A stretch of DNA of 64,000 nucleotides from Actinomycetes bacterium (GTDB lineage Bacteria > Actinomycetota > Acidimicrobiia > Acidimicrobiales > RAAP-2). The position numbers and the translations under genes are program-made. The notes beneath the pieces were generated by a model that was not told the DNA's origin, made no database searches, and was given only the letters and a program-made list of their open reading frames with translations. The stretch is from assembly GCA_021837305.1 (NCBI GenBank), contig JAKBGV010000003.1, positions 1-64,000 on the forward strand. The letters are read 5' to 3'. Shown here in pieces: positions 11,589 through 21,232 of this stretch (positions within the stretch are counted from its first letter, which is position 1; each line of letters opens with the position of its first letter).

Positions 11589-12254
11589 TCAGCCGAAGAA
11601 GCTGGCGCGCCAGTTCGCGGCGTAGGGCAAGACGGCGAACGCAGCGATCACGCCGAGGGTCAACGCCGCGGCGAGCGCCCACTGACGTGACGACGCGCCG
11701 TTCACCTGGCGTCGCGTGTAGGGGATGAAGTCTCGCGGTGCGAATCGAGCGGTCTCGACGAGGTGTCCGAGGACGTGAATGGCCATCGCGGCGAACCACA
11801 GGACGAACGACGCCCGGTGAATGGTGAACAGTTGTGGGCGCCACGAGGTGGGCGCACCGACGACCAGCCCGACACCCGACGCGAGTAACACCACCGTGAG
11901 TACCACGATGACGGGGCCGAGAATCCGTAGGAGCGGTGCGGGTGGGCCTTTACGCCGATACTCGCGGTGGCCCATGTAGTACCGGACCATCCGCCATGAG
12001 GTCGACGCGATCTTGAGTAGCACCGGCGGGATCAGTAGGACCCCGATGACGATGTGCGGGGTGAGCAGCGAACCGATGCTGACGATCGTGAGGCCCTCGA
12101 GGAAGAGCAGTACGAGCAGGAGCGCGCCCAACGAACTCGTCAGGCGGGTGTTCCCTTCGACGCCGGGGCGACGTGATCGACCGCGCACGCCACGTTCGGG
12201 GGTCGTGCGCGAGCGCTCGCGGGGCCGTGCGTGAAGGGGAGTTCGTCGTGCCAT
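11589..12254 (-). CDS. Multi-helix membrane protein, cytochrome b561-like
   Basis: Repeated hydrophobic segments with spaced His (IVIGVLLIPPVLLKIAS, FTIHRASFVLWFAAMAIHVLGHL); start placed at internal ATG 12254, uncertain. Confidence 0.6.
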   Translation of the reverse strand: MARRTPLHARPRERSRTTPERGVRGRSRRPGVEGNTRLTSSLGALLLVLLFLEGLTIVSIGSLLTPHIVIGVLLIPPVLLKIASTSWRMVRYYMGHREYRRKGPPAPLLRILGPVIVVLTVVLLASGVGLVVGAPTSWRPQLFTIHRASFVLWFAAMAIHVLGHLVETARFAPRDFIPYTRRQVNGASSRQWALAAALTLGVIAAFAVLPYAANWRASFFG

Positions 12255-12409
12255 GGTTGAGCGGTGCCTCGTGTCGTCGAGCATCGAAAACGTGCAACGC
12301 AACGCTACCAACGCCGTTGCTCGTGAACGACGCCACAACATAATGACTCGCTAAAAATCACTCGGCCCATCAGCTTTGTGCGGTGTGACCAGTCGGATAA
12401 GGTCGCCAC

Positions 12410-13306
12410 ATGATCCTCGAGCCGTCACGCACTGGCACCGTCGACTTCGGTCCCTACGAGACCTGGTACCGGGTCACGGGCGACCTCGAGGGGGGACAGG
12501 TCCCGCTCGTAGTCCTGCACGGTGGACCTGGAGCGGCGCACAATTACCTCCTCGAGATTGCCGGCCTCGCCTCGACTGGACGGCCGGTGATCCACTACGA
12601 CCAGCTCGGCTGCGGCAACTCGACCCACCTCAGGGACCGAGGGGCCGAGTTCTGGACGGTCGAACTCTTCCTCGAGGAGTTAACGAACCTGCTGGACAAA
12701 CTCGACGTGGGACCCCACCACCTGCTCGGCCAGTCATGGGGCGGCATGCTCGGCGCCGAGTACGCCGTCACGCGACCCTCCGGGCTCCGGTCACTGGTGA
12801 TCAGCAATTCGCCGGCCTCGATGGACCTCTGGGTCACCGAGGCGAACCGGCTCCGTCAGGACCTCCCCAGCGACGTGCGCAATGCCCTTGATTACCACGA
12901 GGCGAACGGTACGACCGATGACCCGGCGTACCTCGCGGCGACCCAGGTGTTCTACGACCGCCACGTCTGTCGCGTGGTGCCCAACCCGCCCGAGGTCGTC
13001 GCCACCATGACCCAACTCAACGAGGACCCCACCGTCTATCACACGATGAACGGTCCGAACGAGTTCTACTGCATCGGCAGCTTGCGCACGTGGTCGATCA
13101 TCGAACGGCTGGGCTCGATCGTCGCACCGACTTTGCTGATCTCGGGCCGACACGATGAGGCGACCCCGGCGACGGTCCAGCCATTCTTCGACCGTGTCGC
13201 CGACGTGCGCTGGACGGTCTTTGAGGATTCCAGTCACATGCCATTCGTCGAGGAACCCGAGCGCTACCTCGACGTGGTGGGCGCCTTCCTCGCCGAGCAC
13301 GAGTAG
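12410..13306 (+). CDS. Proline iminopeptidase-family alpha/beta hydrolase
   Basis: VVLHGGPGAAHNYLLEI, HLLGQSWGGMLGAEYA, SSHMPFVEEPERY. Confidence 0.9.
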   Translation: MILEPSRTGTVDFGPYETWYRVTGDLEGGQVPLVVLHGGPGAAHNYLLEIAGLASTGRPVIHYDQLGCGNSTHLRDRGAEFWTVELFLEELTNLLDKLDVGPHHLLGQSWGGMLGAEYAVTRPSGLRSLVISNSPASMDLWVTEANRLRQDLPSDVRNALDYHEANGTTDDPAYLAATQVFYDRHVCRVVPNPPEVVATMTQLNEDPTVYHTMNGPNEFYCIGSLRTWSIIERLGSIVAPTLLISGRHDEATPATVQPFFDRVADVRWTVFEDSSHMPFVEEPERYLDVVGAFLAEHE

Positions 13307-13308
13307 TC

Positions 13309-14220
13309 GTGGGACTGCTCGTCCTCGACAGCGTGCTCGTCGACCTGACGTTGCGCGTGGCGGAGCTCCCCGAGCTCGGTGGCGACGTACGCAGCTCCTG
13401 GTCGTCGTTGTCCACCGGCGGCGGCTTCAACGTACTCGCGGCCGCGTCGCGGCAGGGTTTGGACGCCCGGTACGGTGGACGACTCGGACGCGGTCCCTTC
13501 GCCGAGCTCGCGCGGGCGAGCCTGGAGGCGGAGGGGATTGCCCACGGACCATTGGAGGGCGATGACGACCTCGGTGTCTGCGTCGTCGTCGTCGACGCGC
13601 ACGGCGAACGGACCTTCATCACGGCGCCCGGCGCCGAGCTCGGACTTCGTGCCCCGTCACTCGCCGAGATTGATCTCGGATCAGGCGACTATCTCTATCT
13701 CTCCGGGTACAACCTCGCCCACCCGGAACTCGCGGCGGTCATCGCGCCGTGGGTGGGCACGATTCCCGACGAGGTCGTCGTGGCCTTCGACCCGGGCGCC
13801 CGGTTCAGCGACGCGGAGCCGGCCGTGCTCGACGACGTGCTCGAACGCACCGATTGGCTGCTCGCGAGCGCGAGCGAGTGCCGCGCGCTCGCGGGTGAAG
13901 CGGGGCTCGAGGCGGCGACGCGTGAGCTGCTCGAGCGGGTGCGTGCGGGCGTGGTCGTCCACGACGGGCCGGCCGGCTGTCTCGTCGGCGCCGACGGTGA
14001 GGTCACTCGGGTCGCGGGCTACGACGTGACGATTGTCGACACCAACGGGGCCGGGGACGCGCACAACGGCGTCTTCCTCGCGGGGCTAGCGACCGGGCTC
14101 GCGCCACGTGACGCGGCGCGGCGCGCCAACGCGGCGGCCGCGATCGCGATCGAGTCGTTCGGTCCCGCACAGGCCCCCACCCGCGAACGGCTCGACGCCT
14201 GGCTCGAAGCGAGGTCCTGA
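13309..14220 (+). CDS. PfkB-family carbohydrate kinase
   Basis: GGGFNVLAAASRQG, VTIVDTNGAGDAHNGVFLAGLA. Confidence 0.9.
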   Translation: MGLLVLDSVLVDLTLRVAELPELGGDVRSSWSSLSTGGGFNVLAAASRQGLDARYGGRLGRGPFAELARASLEAEGIAHGPLEGDDDLGVCVVVVDAHGERTFITAPGAELGLRAPSLAEIDLGSGDYLYLSGYNLAHPELAAVIAPWVGTIPDEVVVAFDPGARFSDAEPAVLDDVLERTDWLLASASECRALAGEAGLEAATRELLERVRAGVVVHDGPAGCLVGADGEVTRVAGYDVTIVDTNGAGDAHNGVFLAGLATGLAPRDAARRANAAAAIAIESFGPAQAPTRERLDAWLEARS

Positions 14221-14282
14221 AACGTGACTGGCCGGGCACGAAGCAACGCGGGCGCCACGGCGCTCGATTCGATGACGGAGGT

Positions 14283-14747
14283 GTGATGAAAGCGTTCCAG
14301 GACTACTACCCCGAGCACCTCGCCCACTGCTACGGCTGTGGGCGACTGAACGAGCACGGCTATCGACTGAAGACGGTGTGGGACGGTGACGAGAGCCTCA
14401 CGACCTTCACCCCCGCCGACTTCCACACCGCGATCCCCGGCTTCGTCTACGGCGGACTCTTGGCGTCGTTGATCGACTGTCACAGCACGGGTACGGCGGC
14501 CGCCGCCAAGTACCGCGACGAGGGTCGAGACATGGACTCGCTCCCGGCGTTACGCTTCGTCACCGGTTCGCTCTACGTTCGCTACGCGGCGGCGACCCCA
14601 CTCGGGCCGACGCTCCAGATCCGCGGCCGTGTGAGTGAGATCAAGGGCCGCAAGGTGACGATCGCCTCCACGCTGTGGGCGGGGGATGAGCCGACGGTGA
14701 CCGGCGAGGTCGTGGCCATCCAGATGCCCGACGACTTTGGCCAGTGA
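14283..14747 (+). CDS. PaaI-family thioesterase
   Basis: HLAHCYGCGRLNEHGYRLK, IPGFVYGGLLASLIDCHSTGTAA hot-dog fold motifs. Confidence 0.82.
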   Translation: MMKAFQDYYPEHLAHCYGCGRLNEHGYRLKTVWDGDESLTTFTPADFHTAIPGFVYGGLLASLIDCHSTGTAAAAKYRDEGRDMDSLPALRFVTGSLYVRYAAATPLGPTLQIRGRVSEIKGRKVTIASTLWAGDEPTVTGEVVAIQMPDDFGQ

Positions 14748-14808
14748 GTCGACCTCGAGACCGATAGGTCAAACCACTCGGTGGTGGTGACGCGGTGACG
14801 GGGCGGAA

Positions 14809-15267
14809 CTAGCGATAGGTCTCACCGAGCTCATCGCTCCACGACGGCGTCGAGAGTGTGCCGCGCGGGACGCTCCACTGGAACACCGGCTTGATGTCGA
14901 GTACGGGCGTGCCGTCGATGCCGTCGAGGCCACGCACGGTGAAGGACCGCTCAGCGAGGTTCTCGATCGGCAGGGTCGTCAACAGCAGCCGGTTCGGCCG
15001 GTCCTTGTTACGTTGGGCGAAGACGCCTACGTCGGGCCAGTCCGGGTTGCCCCGAGGACGCCGATGCCAGGGCGCCGGTGGCACGTCCTCAGCCCAGTCC
15101 GCGAAGAAGATGAGTTCGACGTGCGAGAACGCCTCGAGACCGCGCAACGCCTCGCTGGGGACGTCCGCCGCCAGTTCGACCGTGCTGAGCACGTCGTCCC
15201 AGTTGTCGTCGAGCGCTTCGCTCCGATCGTTGCGGATGTAGGCGATCGCCCGTACGGAGTAGTCCAT
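14809..15267 (-). CDS. TrmO/TsaA-like tRNA methyltransferase family protein
   Basis: AIAYIRNDR...LRGLEAFSHVELIFFAD...VFAQRNKDRPNRLLLTTL...GLDGIDGTPVLDIKPV. Confidence 0.78.
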   Translation of the reverse strand: MDYSVRAIAYIRNDRSEALDDNWDDVLSTVELAADVPSEALRGLEAFSHVELIFFADWAEDVPPAPWHRRPRGNPDWPDVGVFAQRNKDRPNRLLLTTLPIENLAERSFTVRGLDGIDGTPVLDIKPVFQWSVPRGTLSTPSWSDELGETYR

Positions 15268-15338
15268 CGCCCCAATCTAGCGAGCCATCCGGAGCGTCAA
15301 CGACGGCGAAGTAAGGTGATTGCCCGGAATGGGGAACG

Positions 15339-15935
15339 ATGGCTGAGCTGACCTTCACGTACGGCACGATGGCGGCTGGCAAGTCCACCCTCGCGCTACA
15401 GCTCTGCTGGCAACTGCGTCAGGGCCGCAGTGACGTCGCGCTGTGGACCTTCGGGGATCGCAGCGCGACGGGCATGGTGACTAGTCGGATCGGCATCGAG
15501 GCCGAGGCCGAGGCGGTGAACCCCGGCGCCGACCTGGGCGAGGCCGTTAAGAAACTGCTCGCGCGCAATGTGCGGATCCTCGTCATCGACGAGGTGCAGT
15601 TCGCCAGTGCCGAGCAGGTGGACGAGCTCGCGCGCCTAGTCGACGACCACGACGTTGACGTGCATGCCTTTGGCCTCTCGTCGGACTTCCTCTTGAACAT
15701 CTTCCCGGGTTCGGCGCGTCTCTTCGCGATCGCGGACTGGGCTCACGAACTACCACTCACGTCGTCGTGTTGGTGTGGTCGCCGGGGACGCTGCAACGCG
15801 CGGGTGGTCGGCGGTATGGTCGCGCGATCGGGCGACCAGTTCTACTACGGCGACGTGGCCTCGGGTGACGTGCACTACGAGGTGCTGTGTCGGACCCACT
15901 ACCGGCTGGGCCAGCTGGCGCCAGCGGCGAACTAG
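15339..15935 (+). CDS. tdk: Thymidine kinase
   Basis: TYGTMAAGKSTLALQ P-loop, VLVIDEVQF-type box (ILVIDEVQFAS), C-terminal CWCGRRGRC zinc ligands, YEVLCRTHY. Confidence 0.9.
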   Translation: MAELTFTYGTMAAGKSTLALQLCWQLRQGRSDVALWTFGDRSATGMVTSRIGIEAEAEAVNPGADLGEAVKKLLARNVRILVIDEVQFASAEQVDELARLVDDHDVDVHAFGLSSDFLLNIFPGSARLFAIADWAHELPLTSSCWCGRRGRCNARVVGGMVARSGDQFYYGDVASGDVHYEVLCRTHYRLGQLAPAAN

Positions 15936-16963
15936 AAGAAGGCCGCGCAGAGGTCGTAGAGATCGCGTGGCACGCGGCGTTGGCCCTCGGCCACGACGGT
16001 GAGTGGTTGGAGCTCGATACCCCCGCCACGAACGAGGGGAATTTTGCCGAAGTCACCTGCGACCACGGCCTCGTAGGCGGCCGCGCCGACGCGTGTCGCC
16101 CAGATACGGTCGTGCGCGGTCGGACTGCCACCGCGTTGGAGGTGACCGAGGACCGTGGTGCGGACTTCGAAGCCCCCGTGCTCGTCGATACGCGACGCGA
16201 CAAACTGACCGACCCCACGAGTGGCGAGGCGCACGCCGCGGACACCTTCGGTGGAGAGCTCGCCGAGTTCCGTGCCCCCGAGCGTGCGCAGGTTGACCCC
16301 TTCGGCTACCACCACGATGGAGAAGGCGTTGCCGGCGCTTCGCCGTTTGACGAGGTGCGCGACGATGTCGTCCATCGTCATCGGGAACTCGGGGATGACG
16401 ATCAGGTCGGCACCGCCGGCGAGGCCGCCGAGTGCCGCCACCCAGCCAGTCGCGCGTCCCATGGTCTCGACCACCATCACGCGGTGGTGCGAAGCCGCGG
16501 TCGTGTAGAGGCGGTCGAGGGACTCGGCCACGAGACTGATCGCCGTGTCAAAGCCAATGCAGTAGTCGGTGCCGAGCAGGTCATTGTCGAGTGTCTTGGG
16601 AACCCCGACGACCGGGGCGCCGCGGTCGGCCAGCCAATTGGAGATCCGCTGGGTGCCGTCGCCGCCGATGGCGACCAAGGCGTCGAGGTGCTCGCCGATG
16701 GTCGCAAGGACGGTGTCGCGACCCCCGGCGGGATTGTCCAAGTCGTAGCGCGCGGTGCCGAGGATGGTGCCGCCGAATCCGACGATGCCGCGGAAGTCAT
16801 CAACGCTGAGGCGGCGACCGGCGAAGGGCGTGGCGAGGCCGGACCAGCCGTTGGCGATGCCGATCACCTCGTGGCCGTCGCGTATCGCCATCAGCCCGAT
16901 CGCCCGGATCGCCGCATTCAGCCCCGGCGCGTCGCCACCGGCGGTCAGGACTCCAATGCGCAT
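15932..16963 (-). CDS. pfkA: 6-phosphofructokinase, actinobacterial group III type
   Basis: GVLTAGGDAPGLNAAIR, AIGGDGTQRI, GVPKTLDNDLLGTDYCIGFDTA, METMGRATGW, LGHLQRGGSPTAHDR. Confidence 0.92.
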   Translation of the reverse strand: MRIGVLTAGGDAPGLNAAIRAIGLMAIRDGHEVIGIANGWSGLATPFAGRRLSVDDFRGIVGFGGTILGTARYDLDNPAGGRDTVLATIGEHLDALVAIGGDGTQRISNWLADRGAPVVGVPKTLDNDLLGTDYCIGFDTAISLVAESLDRLYTTAASHHRVMVVETMGRATGWVAALGGLAGGADLIVIPEFPMTMDDIVAHLVKRRSAGNAFSIVVVAEGVNLRTLGGTELGELSTEGVRGVRLATRGVGQFVASRIDEHGGFEVRTTVLGHLQRGGSPTAHDRIWATRVGAAAYEAVVAGDFGKIPLVRGGGIELQPLTVVAEGQRRVPRDLYDLCAAFF

Positions 16964-17060
16964 GTCCCCTCAATCGCTCGTCGTCCCCGTCACTTTAGGC
17001 GACCGGGCGACCCGGACCTGATGACATCGCTACCCAGAAATGGCCCCGGCATTACGTCTC

Positions 17061-17082
17061 GTTCACCTGGCGTTCACCTGCG
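17061..17082 (+). promoter_or_regulatory. Candidate Pho box (PhoP/PhoB direct repeat units, 11-nt period)
   Basis: GTTCACCTGGC|GTTCACCTGCG, with a weaker third unit TTGTTTACGCT at 17083-17093; upstream of pstB. Confidence 0.8.
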
Positions 17083-17121
17083 TTGTTTACGCTCGTGGCA
17101 ACTCGTGAAGTGTGAGGGCAC

Positions 17122-17958
17122 ATGGAAGAAGTTGTCAGGCGTGACGTCGATACGAATCGGATCGCGTCAGTACTCACGGAGCTCGACCCCGATGCCAATC
17201 GGCCGGCGAACGTCATCGAGACTAACGGACTGAACCTGCACTTCGGGGCCAAGGCGATCCTCAACGGAGTTAACATGGCCTTTGCCCGCGGGACGATTAC
17301 CGCACTTATCGGACCCACCGGTTCGGGCAAGTCCACGTTCTTGCGCACGATCAATCGGATGAACGACCGGGTCTCGGGATTCCGTCACGAGGGTGATGTC
17401 CTGCTCGACGGACAGAGCATCTGGGCGCCGTCTCAGGACCTGCTCGCCATCCGGCGCCGTGTCGGCATGTTGTTCCAGCGGCCCAACCCGTTCCCGATGT
17501 CGATCAAGGACAACGTGGTGGCGGGCGTGAAGGCGCACGGCATCGCCAAGGGCAAGCAGCTCGACGTGGTCGCCGAGATCCGTCTACGCGAGGTCGGCCT
17601 GTGGGACGCGGTGAAGGACCGGCTCAACGAGTCGCCCTATCGTCTCTCGGGTGGTCAGCAGCAGTTGCTCTGCCTCGCCCGTGCACTTGCGGTGGGTCCC
17701 GAGGTCCTGTTGCTCGACGAGCCCACCTCTGCACTCGACCCGCTCTCGACGGAATCCGTCGAGAACTTGATGCGCACGCTGACCCCGGCGCTGACGTTGA
17801 TCGTGGTCACGCACAACCTCGGCCAGGCACGCCGGGTCTCGGACAACACCATGTTCTTCTATGAGGGTCGTCTGGTCGAGCACGGGCCGACGAGCCAGGT
17901 CTTCGACCACGCTCGTGATGCCGACACGGCGCGCTACGTGAACGGATTGATGGGTTAA
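17122..17958 (+). CDS. pstB: Phosphate ABC transporter ATP-binding protein
   Basis: IGPTGSGKSTFLRTINRMND, LSGGQQQLLCLARALAV, LLLDEPTSALDP. Confidence 0.94.
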   Translation: MEEVVRRDVDTNRIASVLTELDPDANRPANVIETNGLNLHFGAKAILNGVNMAFARGTITALIGPTGSGKSTFLRTINRMNDRVSGFRHEGDVLLDGQSIWAPSQDLLAIRRRVGMLFQRPNPFPMSIKDNVVAGVKAHGIAKGKQLDVVAEIRLREVGLWDAVKDRLNESPYRLSGGQQQLLCLARALAVGPEVLLLDEPTSALDPLSTESVENLMRTLTPALTLIVVTHNLGQARRVSDNTMFFYEGRLVEHGPTSQVFDHARDADTARYVNGLMG

Positions 17959-18066
17959 TCCCAACGTTTCGAAATTACGTAGAAATCAGTTTGCTCTCAC
18001 TGGCGAGACACGAACCGTTCACTTGCGCTGCGTACCGTGACTGCATCGCCTACTAGGAGGAATGTT

Positions 18067-19200
18067 GTGAAGTTGACTATTCGTACGAGCGTTCGGCTGG
18101 CGTCGACGTTCGCGATCGCGGGGTCGATCGCCGTGGCGGGCCTGACGAGCGTCGCGTCCGCCGGAACCAAGCACAAGGCCAAGGCCAAGCCGGTCACCAT
18201 GTTCACGGTGGAGAAGCCGAAGCCGGCGAACCTCTCCGAGACCGGGAGCACCCTGCTCTACCCACTCTGGAACCTCTGGGCCCCGGACTACCAGGCGGCC
18301 TACCCCAAGGTGACCATCAGCACCGCCGGAACTGGTTCGGGAACGGGCATCGCCGACGCGGCGAGCGGCACCGTGAACATCGGCTCGTCTGACGCCTACC
18401 TGTCGCCGACGACCCTCGCGAGCTCGCCCACGCTGCTGAACATCCCCCTCGCGATCTCCTACCAGGTGATCATGTACAACATCCCTGGTGTCACCGCGCA
18501 CCTCAAGCTGAACGGCAACGTGCTGGCCAAGATCTACCTGGGCAAGATCACCAACTGGAACGACCCGGCAATCACGTCGCTCAACCCCGGTGTGAATATC
18601 CCGTCATTGGGAATCGTGGCCCTGCACCGTTCCGACGGCAGCGGTGACACGTTCTTGTTCTCGCAGTACCTGGCACGCCAGGACGGGCACGACTGGGGTT
18701 CGACCAACTACGGTACGACGGTCACCTGGCCCGCGATCAAGAACTCGTTGGCCGAGCAGGGCAACGGTGGCATGGTCTCGGGTTGCTCGTCGACCCCGGG
18801 CTGCGTCGCCTACATCGGCGTGAGCTTCCTCACCCAGGGTCTCGGTGACGGCCTCGGCTACGCCCAGCTGAAGAACGGCGTGGGTCAGTACATGATGCCC
18901 ACTGCGAAGGCGGTCGCGACCGAGGCTACGGGGTACACGCGGATCACGCCGAGTAACGGCACGATCTCGATGATCAACGGCCACGTGAAGAACGGTTACC
19001 CGATCATCAACTACGAGTACGCCATCGTGAACAAGAAGCAGTCGAGCCCGGCGACGGCCCAGTCCGTTCGTTCGCTGCTCGAGTGGGCGATTAGCCCGAA
19101 GTTCGGTAACAGCAACCAGTACCTGAGCCAGGTCCGCTTCCTTGCGTTGCCCACTCGCGTGGCCGAGCAGTCCTTCAAGCAGATCCACAAGATCCGGTAG
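18067..19200 (+). CDS. pstS: Phosphate ABC transporter substrate-binding protein
   Basis: Signal-like N-terminus; [60 protein letters not shown]. Confidence 0.93.
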   Translation: MKLTIRTSVRLASTFAIAGSIAVAGLTSVASAGTKHKAKAKPVTMFTVEKPKPANLSETGSTLLYPLWNLWAPDYQAAYPKVTISTAGTGSGTGIADAASGTVNIGSSDAYLSPTTLASSPTLLNIPLAISYQVIMYNIPGVTAHLKLNGNVLAKIYLGKITNWNDPAITSLNPGVNIPSLGIVALHRSDGSGDTFLFSQYLARQDGHDWGSTNYGTTVTWPAIKNSLAEQGNGGMVSGCSSTPGCVAYIGVSFLTQGLGDGLGYAQLKNGVGQYMMPTAKAVATEATGYTRITPSNGTISMINGHVKNGYPIINYEYAIVNKKQSSPATAQSVRSLLEWAISPKFGNSNQYLSQVRFLALPTRVAEQSFKQIHKIR

Positions 19201-19225
19201 TTGGCGCAGGGTTGAGAGGAGCGTT

Positions 19226-20290
19226 TTGACAATCAACCCCGCAACCGTGGACCCGATCCGCCGAGACACATCGTCTCGGCGGATCGGGCGCTTCGTGCGC
19301 CGACACGAAGAGAATGTCTGGCGCGTGAGCGGACGTACGGCGTCACTCATCCCCGTCGCCGCCCTGTTGTTCGTCGTCGTCGTACTCGCGGTCAAGGCGT
19401 GGCCGGCGATCAAAGTGAACGGGTTCGGCTTCTTGACCAGCACCGCGTGGCTACCCGGCAACACTTACGGTGGCGTCGAACACGTCCACGGCGTGATGAT
19501 CCCCGCCGGCGCGCGCTACGGAGCCTGGCCGCTCATCGCGGGCACGTTGCAGACGTCGGCAATCGCCATCATCATCGCGCTGCCCATCTCTATCGGCACC
19601 GCTTTCGCCCTGACCGAGCGACTACCCCGATGGATCGCCCAACCGGTGGGGTTCTTCGTGGAGATCCTCGCGGGAATCCCAAGCGTGCTGATCGGACTGT
19701 GGGGCGTCTTGGTGCTGGGACCGTTCCTCGCCCACGACATCTACCCGATCGTGGCCAACAACGTGCCGAACGTGCCGGTATTGCGTTATTTCGCGGGATC
19801 CGTCGGGTACGGTGAGGGCCTGCTCACCTCCGGGCTCGTGTTGGGCCTCATGATCGTGCCCATCATCGCCTCGACGACCCGAGACCTGTTTCTCCAGGTG
19901 CCGCCCCTGCCCAAAGAGGGTGCCGAGGCGCTGGGTATGACCGACGCCGAGGTCGCACGCCGAGTGACGATTCCGTGGGTGCGTTCGGGCATCATCGGGG
20001 CCACGGTGCTCGGGCTCGGACGGGCGCTCGGTGAGACCATCGCGGTCGCGATGGTCTCGGGTTCGGTCCTCGGGGCGATCGCGCCGAACGTCTACGGGAC
20101 CATGACGACGATCGCCGCCACGATCGTGAGTCAACTGGACTCGGCCGCGACCGATGGGACGGGCTTCGCGGTCTCAACGCTCGCGGAAGCGGGGCTCCTG
20201 CTGGCGGTGATCTCGATCGTCGTCAATCTGCTCGCACGCTTCATCGTCGGGCGCTCGTCGCGCATGTCCGCGCCCGTGGGGCGGTCCTAG
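19226..20290 (+). CDS. pstC: Phosphate ABC transporter permease
   Basis: [62 protein letters not shown] start after GAGAGGAG. Confidence 0.93.
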   Translation: MTINPATVDPIRRDTSSRRIGRFVRRHEENVWRVSGRTASLIPVAALLFVVVVLAVKAWPAIKVNGFGFLTSTAWLPGNTYGGVEHVHGVMIPAGARYGAWPLIAGTLQTSAIAIIIALPISIGTAFALTERLPRWIAQPVGFFVEILAGIPSVLIGLWGVLVLGPFLAHDIYPIVANNVPNVPVLRYFAGSVGYGEGLLTSGLVLGLMIVPIIASTTRDLFLQVPPLPKEGAEALGMTDAEVARRVTIPWVRSGIIGATVLGLGRALGETIAVAMVSGSVLGAIAPNVYGTMTTIAATIVSQLDSAATDGTGFAVSTLAEAGLLLAVISIVVNLLARFIVGRSSRMSAPVGRS

Positions 20291-20292
20291 CC

Positions 20293-21180
20293 ATGTCGAT
20301 CGTCACGACGGGGTACCCCAAGACCGGCTGGCGACGGGTCAAGTCCGCAGGGTTCCGGGTCTTTACCTGGGGATCACTGCTGTTCGTCGTCGGCCCGGCC
20401 CTGTGGCTCATCATCGGTGTCGTCGTGCGCGCGGTGCCGAACTGGCGCTGGAACGTCCTCACGACGATGTCCCAGGGCACCAGCGGTGGGCTCGCGAACG
20501 CCATCGTCGGCACGGCGGTGCTGATGCTGGGCGTGCTCGTGATCGCGGGCACGGTGGGAGTCCTGACGGGGATCCACCTGTCGGAGTTCGCGACCAGTCG
20601 TCGAGGACGGGCCAGTGGCGGCACCATGCGCGTCGCGGTCGACGTCCTCTCGGGCTTTCCCTCGATAGTGCTCGGGTACGTTGGCTACGTCGCACTGTGC
20701 GTCGGCCTGCACTGGGGCTTCTCCCTGTTGCCAGCCCTGATCATCTTGTCGATGATGGTCGTGCCCTATATCGCTAAGTCGACAGAGTCGGCGTTGCGTC
20801 AAGTACCGACGAACTACCGTGAGGGGGCCGAGGCGCTCGGCATGTCCACCGGGTACGCCCTGCGCAAGGTGGTCGTGAAGTCGGCCCTGCCCGGCATCGT
20901 GACGGGGCTCTTGATCGCACTCTCGATCGCTGGTGGCGAGACCGCACCGCTGCTCTACACCGCGGGCGTGACCAACAACCTGCCGACCTGGTCGATCCTG
21001 CACCACCCCATCGCCTACCTGACCTACTACGTCTGGACCGACTGGAACCAGCCCTCGGCCGAGGCGCACATCGTGTCTTTCGACGCGAGTCTGATCCTCG
21101 TGGTGATGGTACTCATGCTGCTCGTCGTGGCGCGGGTGATCGTCGCGCGGACCCAGCGCCACGCCGAAGGCGCGCGATAG
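20293..21180 (+). CDS. pstA: Phosphate ABC transporter permease
   Basis: [54 protein letters not shown]. Confidence 0.94.
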   Translation: MSIVTTGYPKTGWRRVKSAGFRVFTWGSLLFVVGPALWLIIGVVVRAVPNWRWNVLTTMSQGTSGGLANAIVGTAVLMLGVLVIAGTVGVLTGIHLSEFATSRRGRASGGTMRVAVDVLSGFPSIVLGYVGYVALCVGLHWGFSLLPALIILSMMVVPYIAKSTESALRQVPTNYREGAEALGMSTGYALRKVVVKSALPGIVTGLLIALSIAGGETAPLLYTAGVTNNLPTWSILHHPIAYLTYYVWTDWNQPSAEAHIVSFDASLILVVMVLMLLVVARVIVARTQRHAEGAR

Positions 21181-21232
21181 GACCACCGCTCACCGACGCG
21201 GTCACGCGGGGATTCGGCGGGCTACCCTCGAG

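Noticed and set aside
15887-17233. 448-aa + strand ORF opposite pfkA
   Set aside because: Shadow of pfkA; also runs into the pstB promoter region; no recognisable domain.
18604-19464. 286-aa antisense ORF opposite pstS/pstC
   Set aside because: Shadow ORF crossing two well-supported genes.
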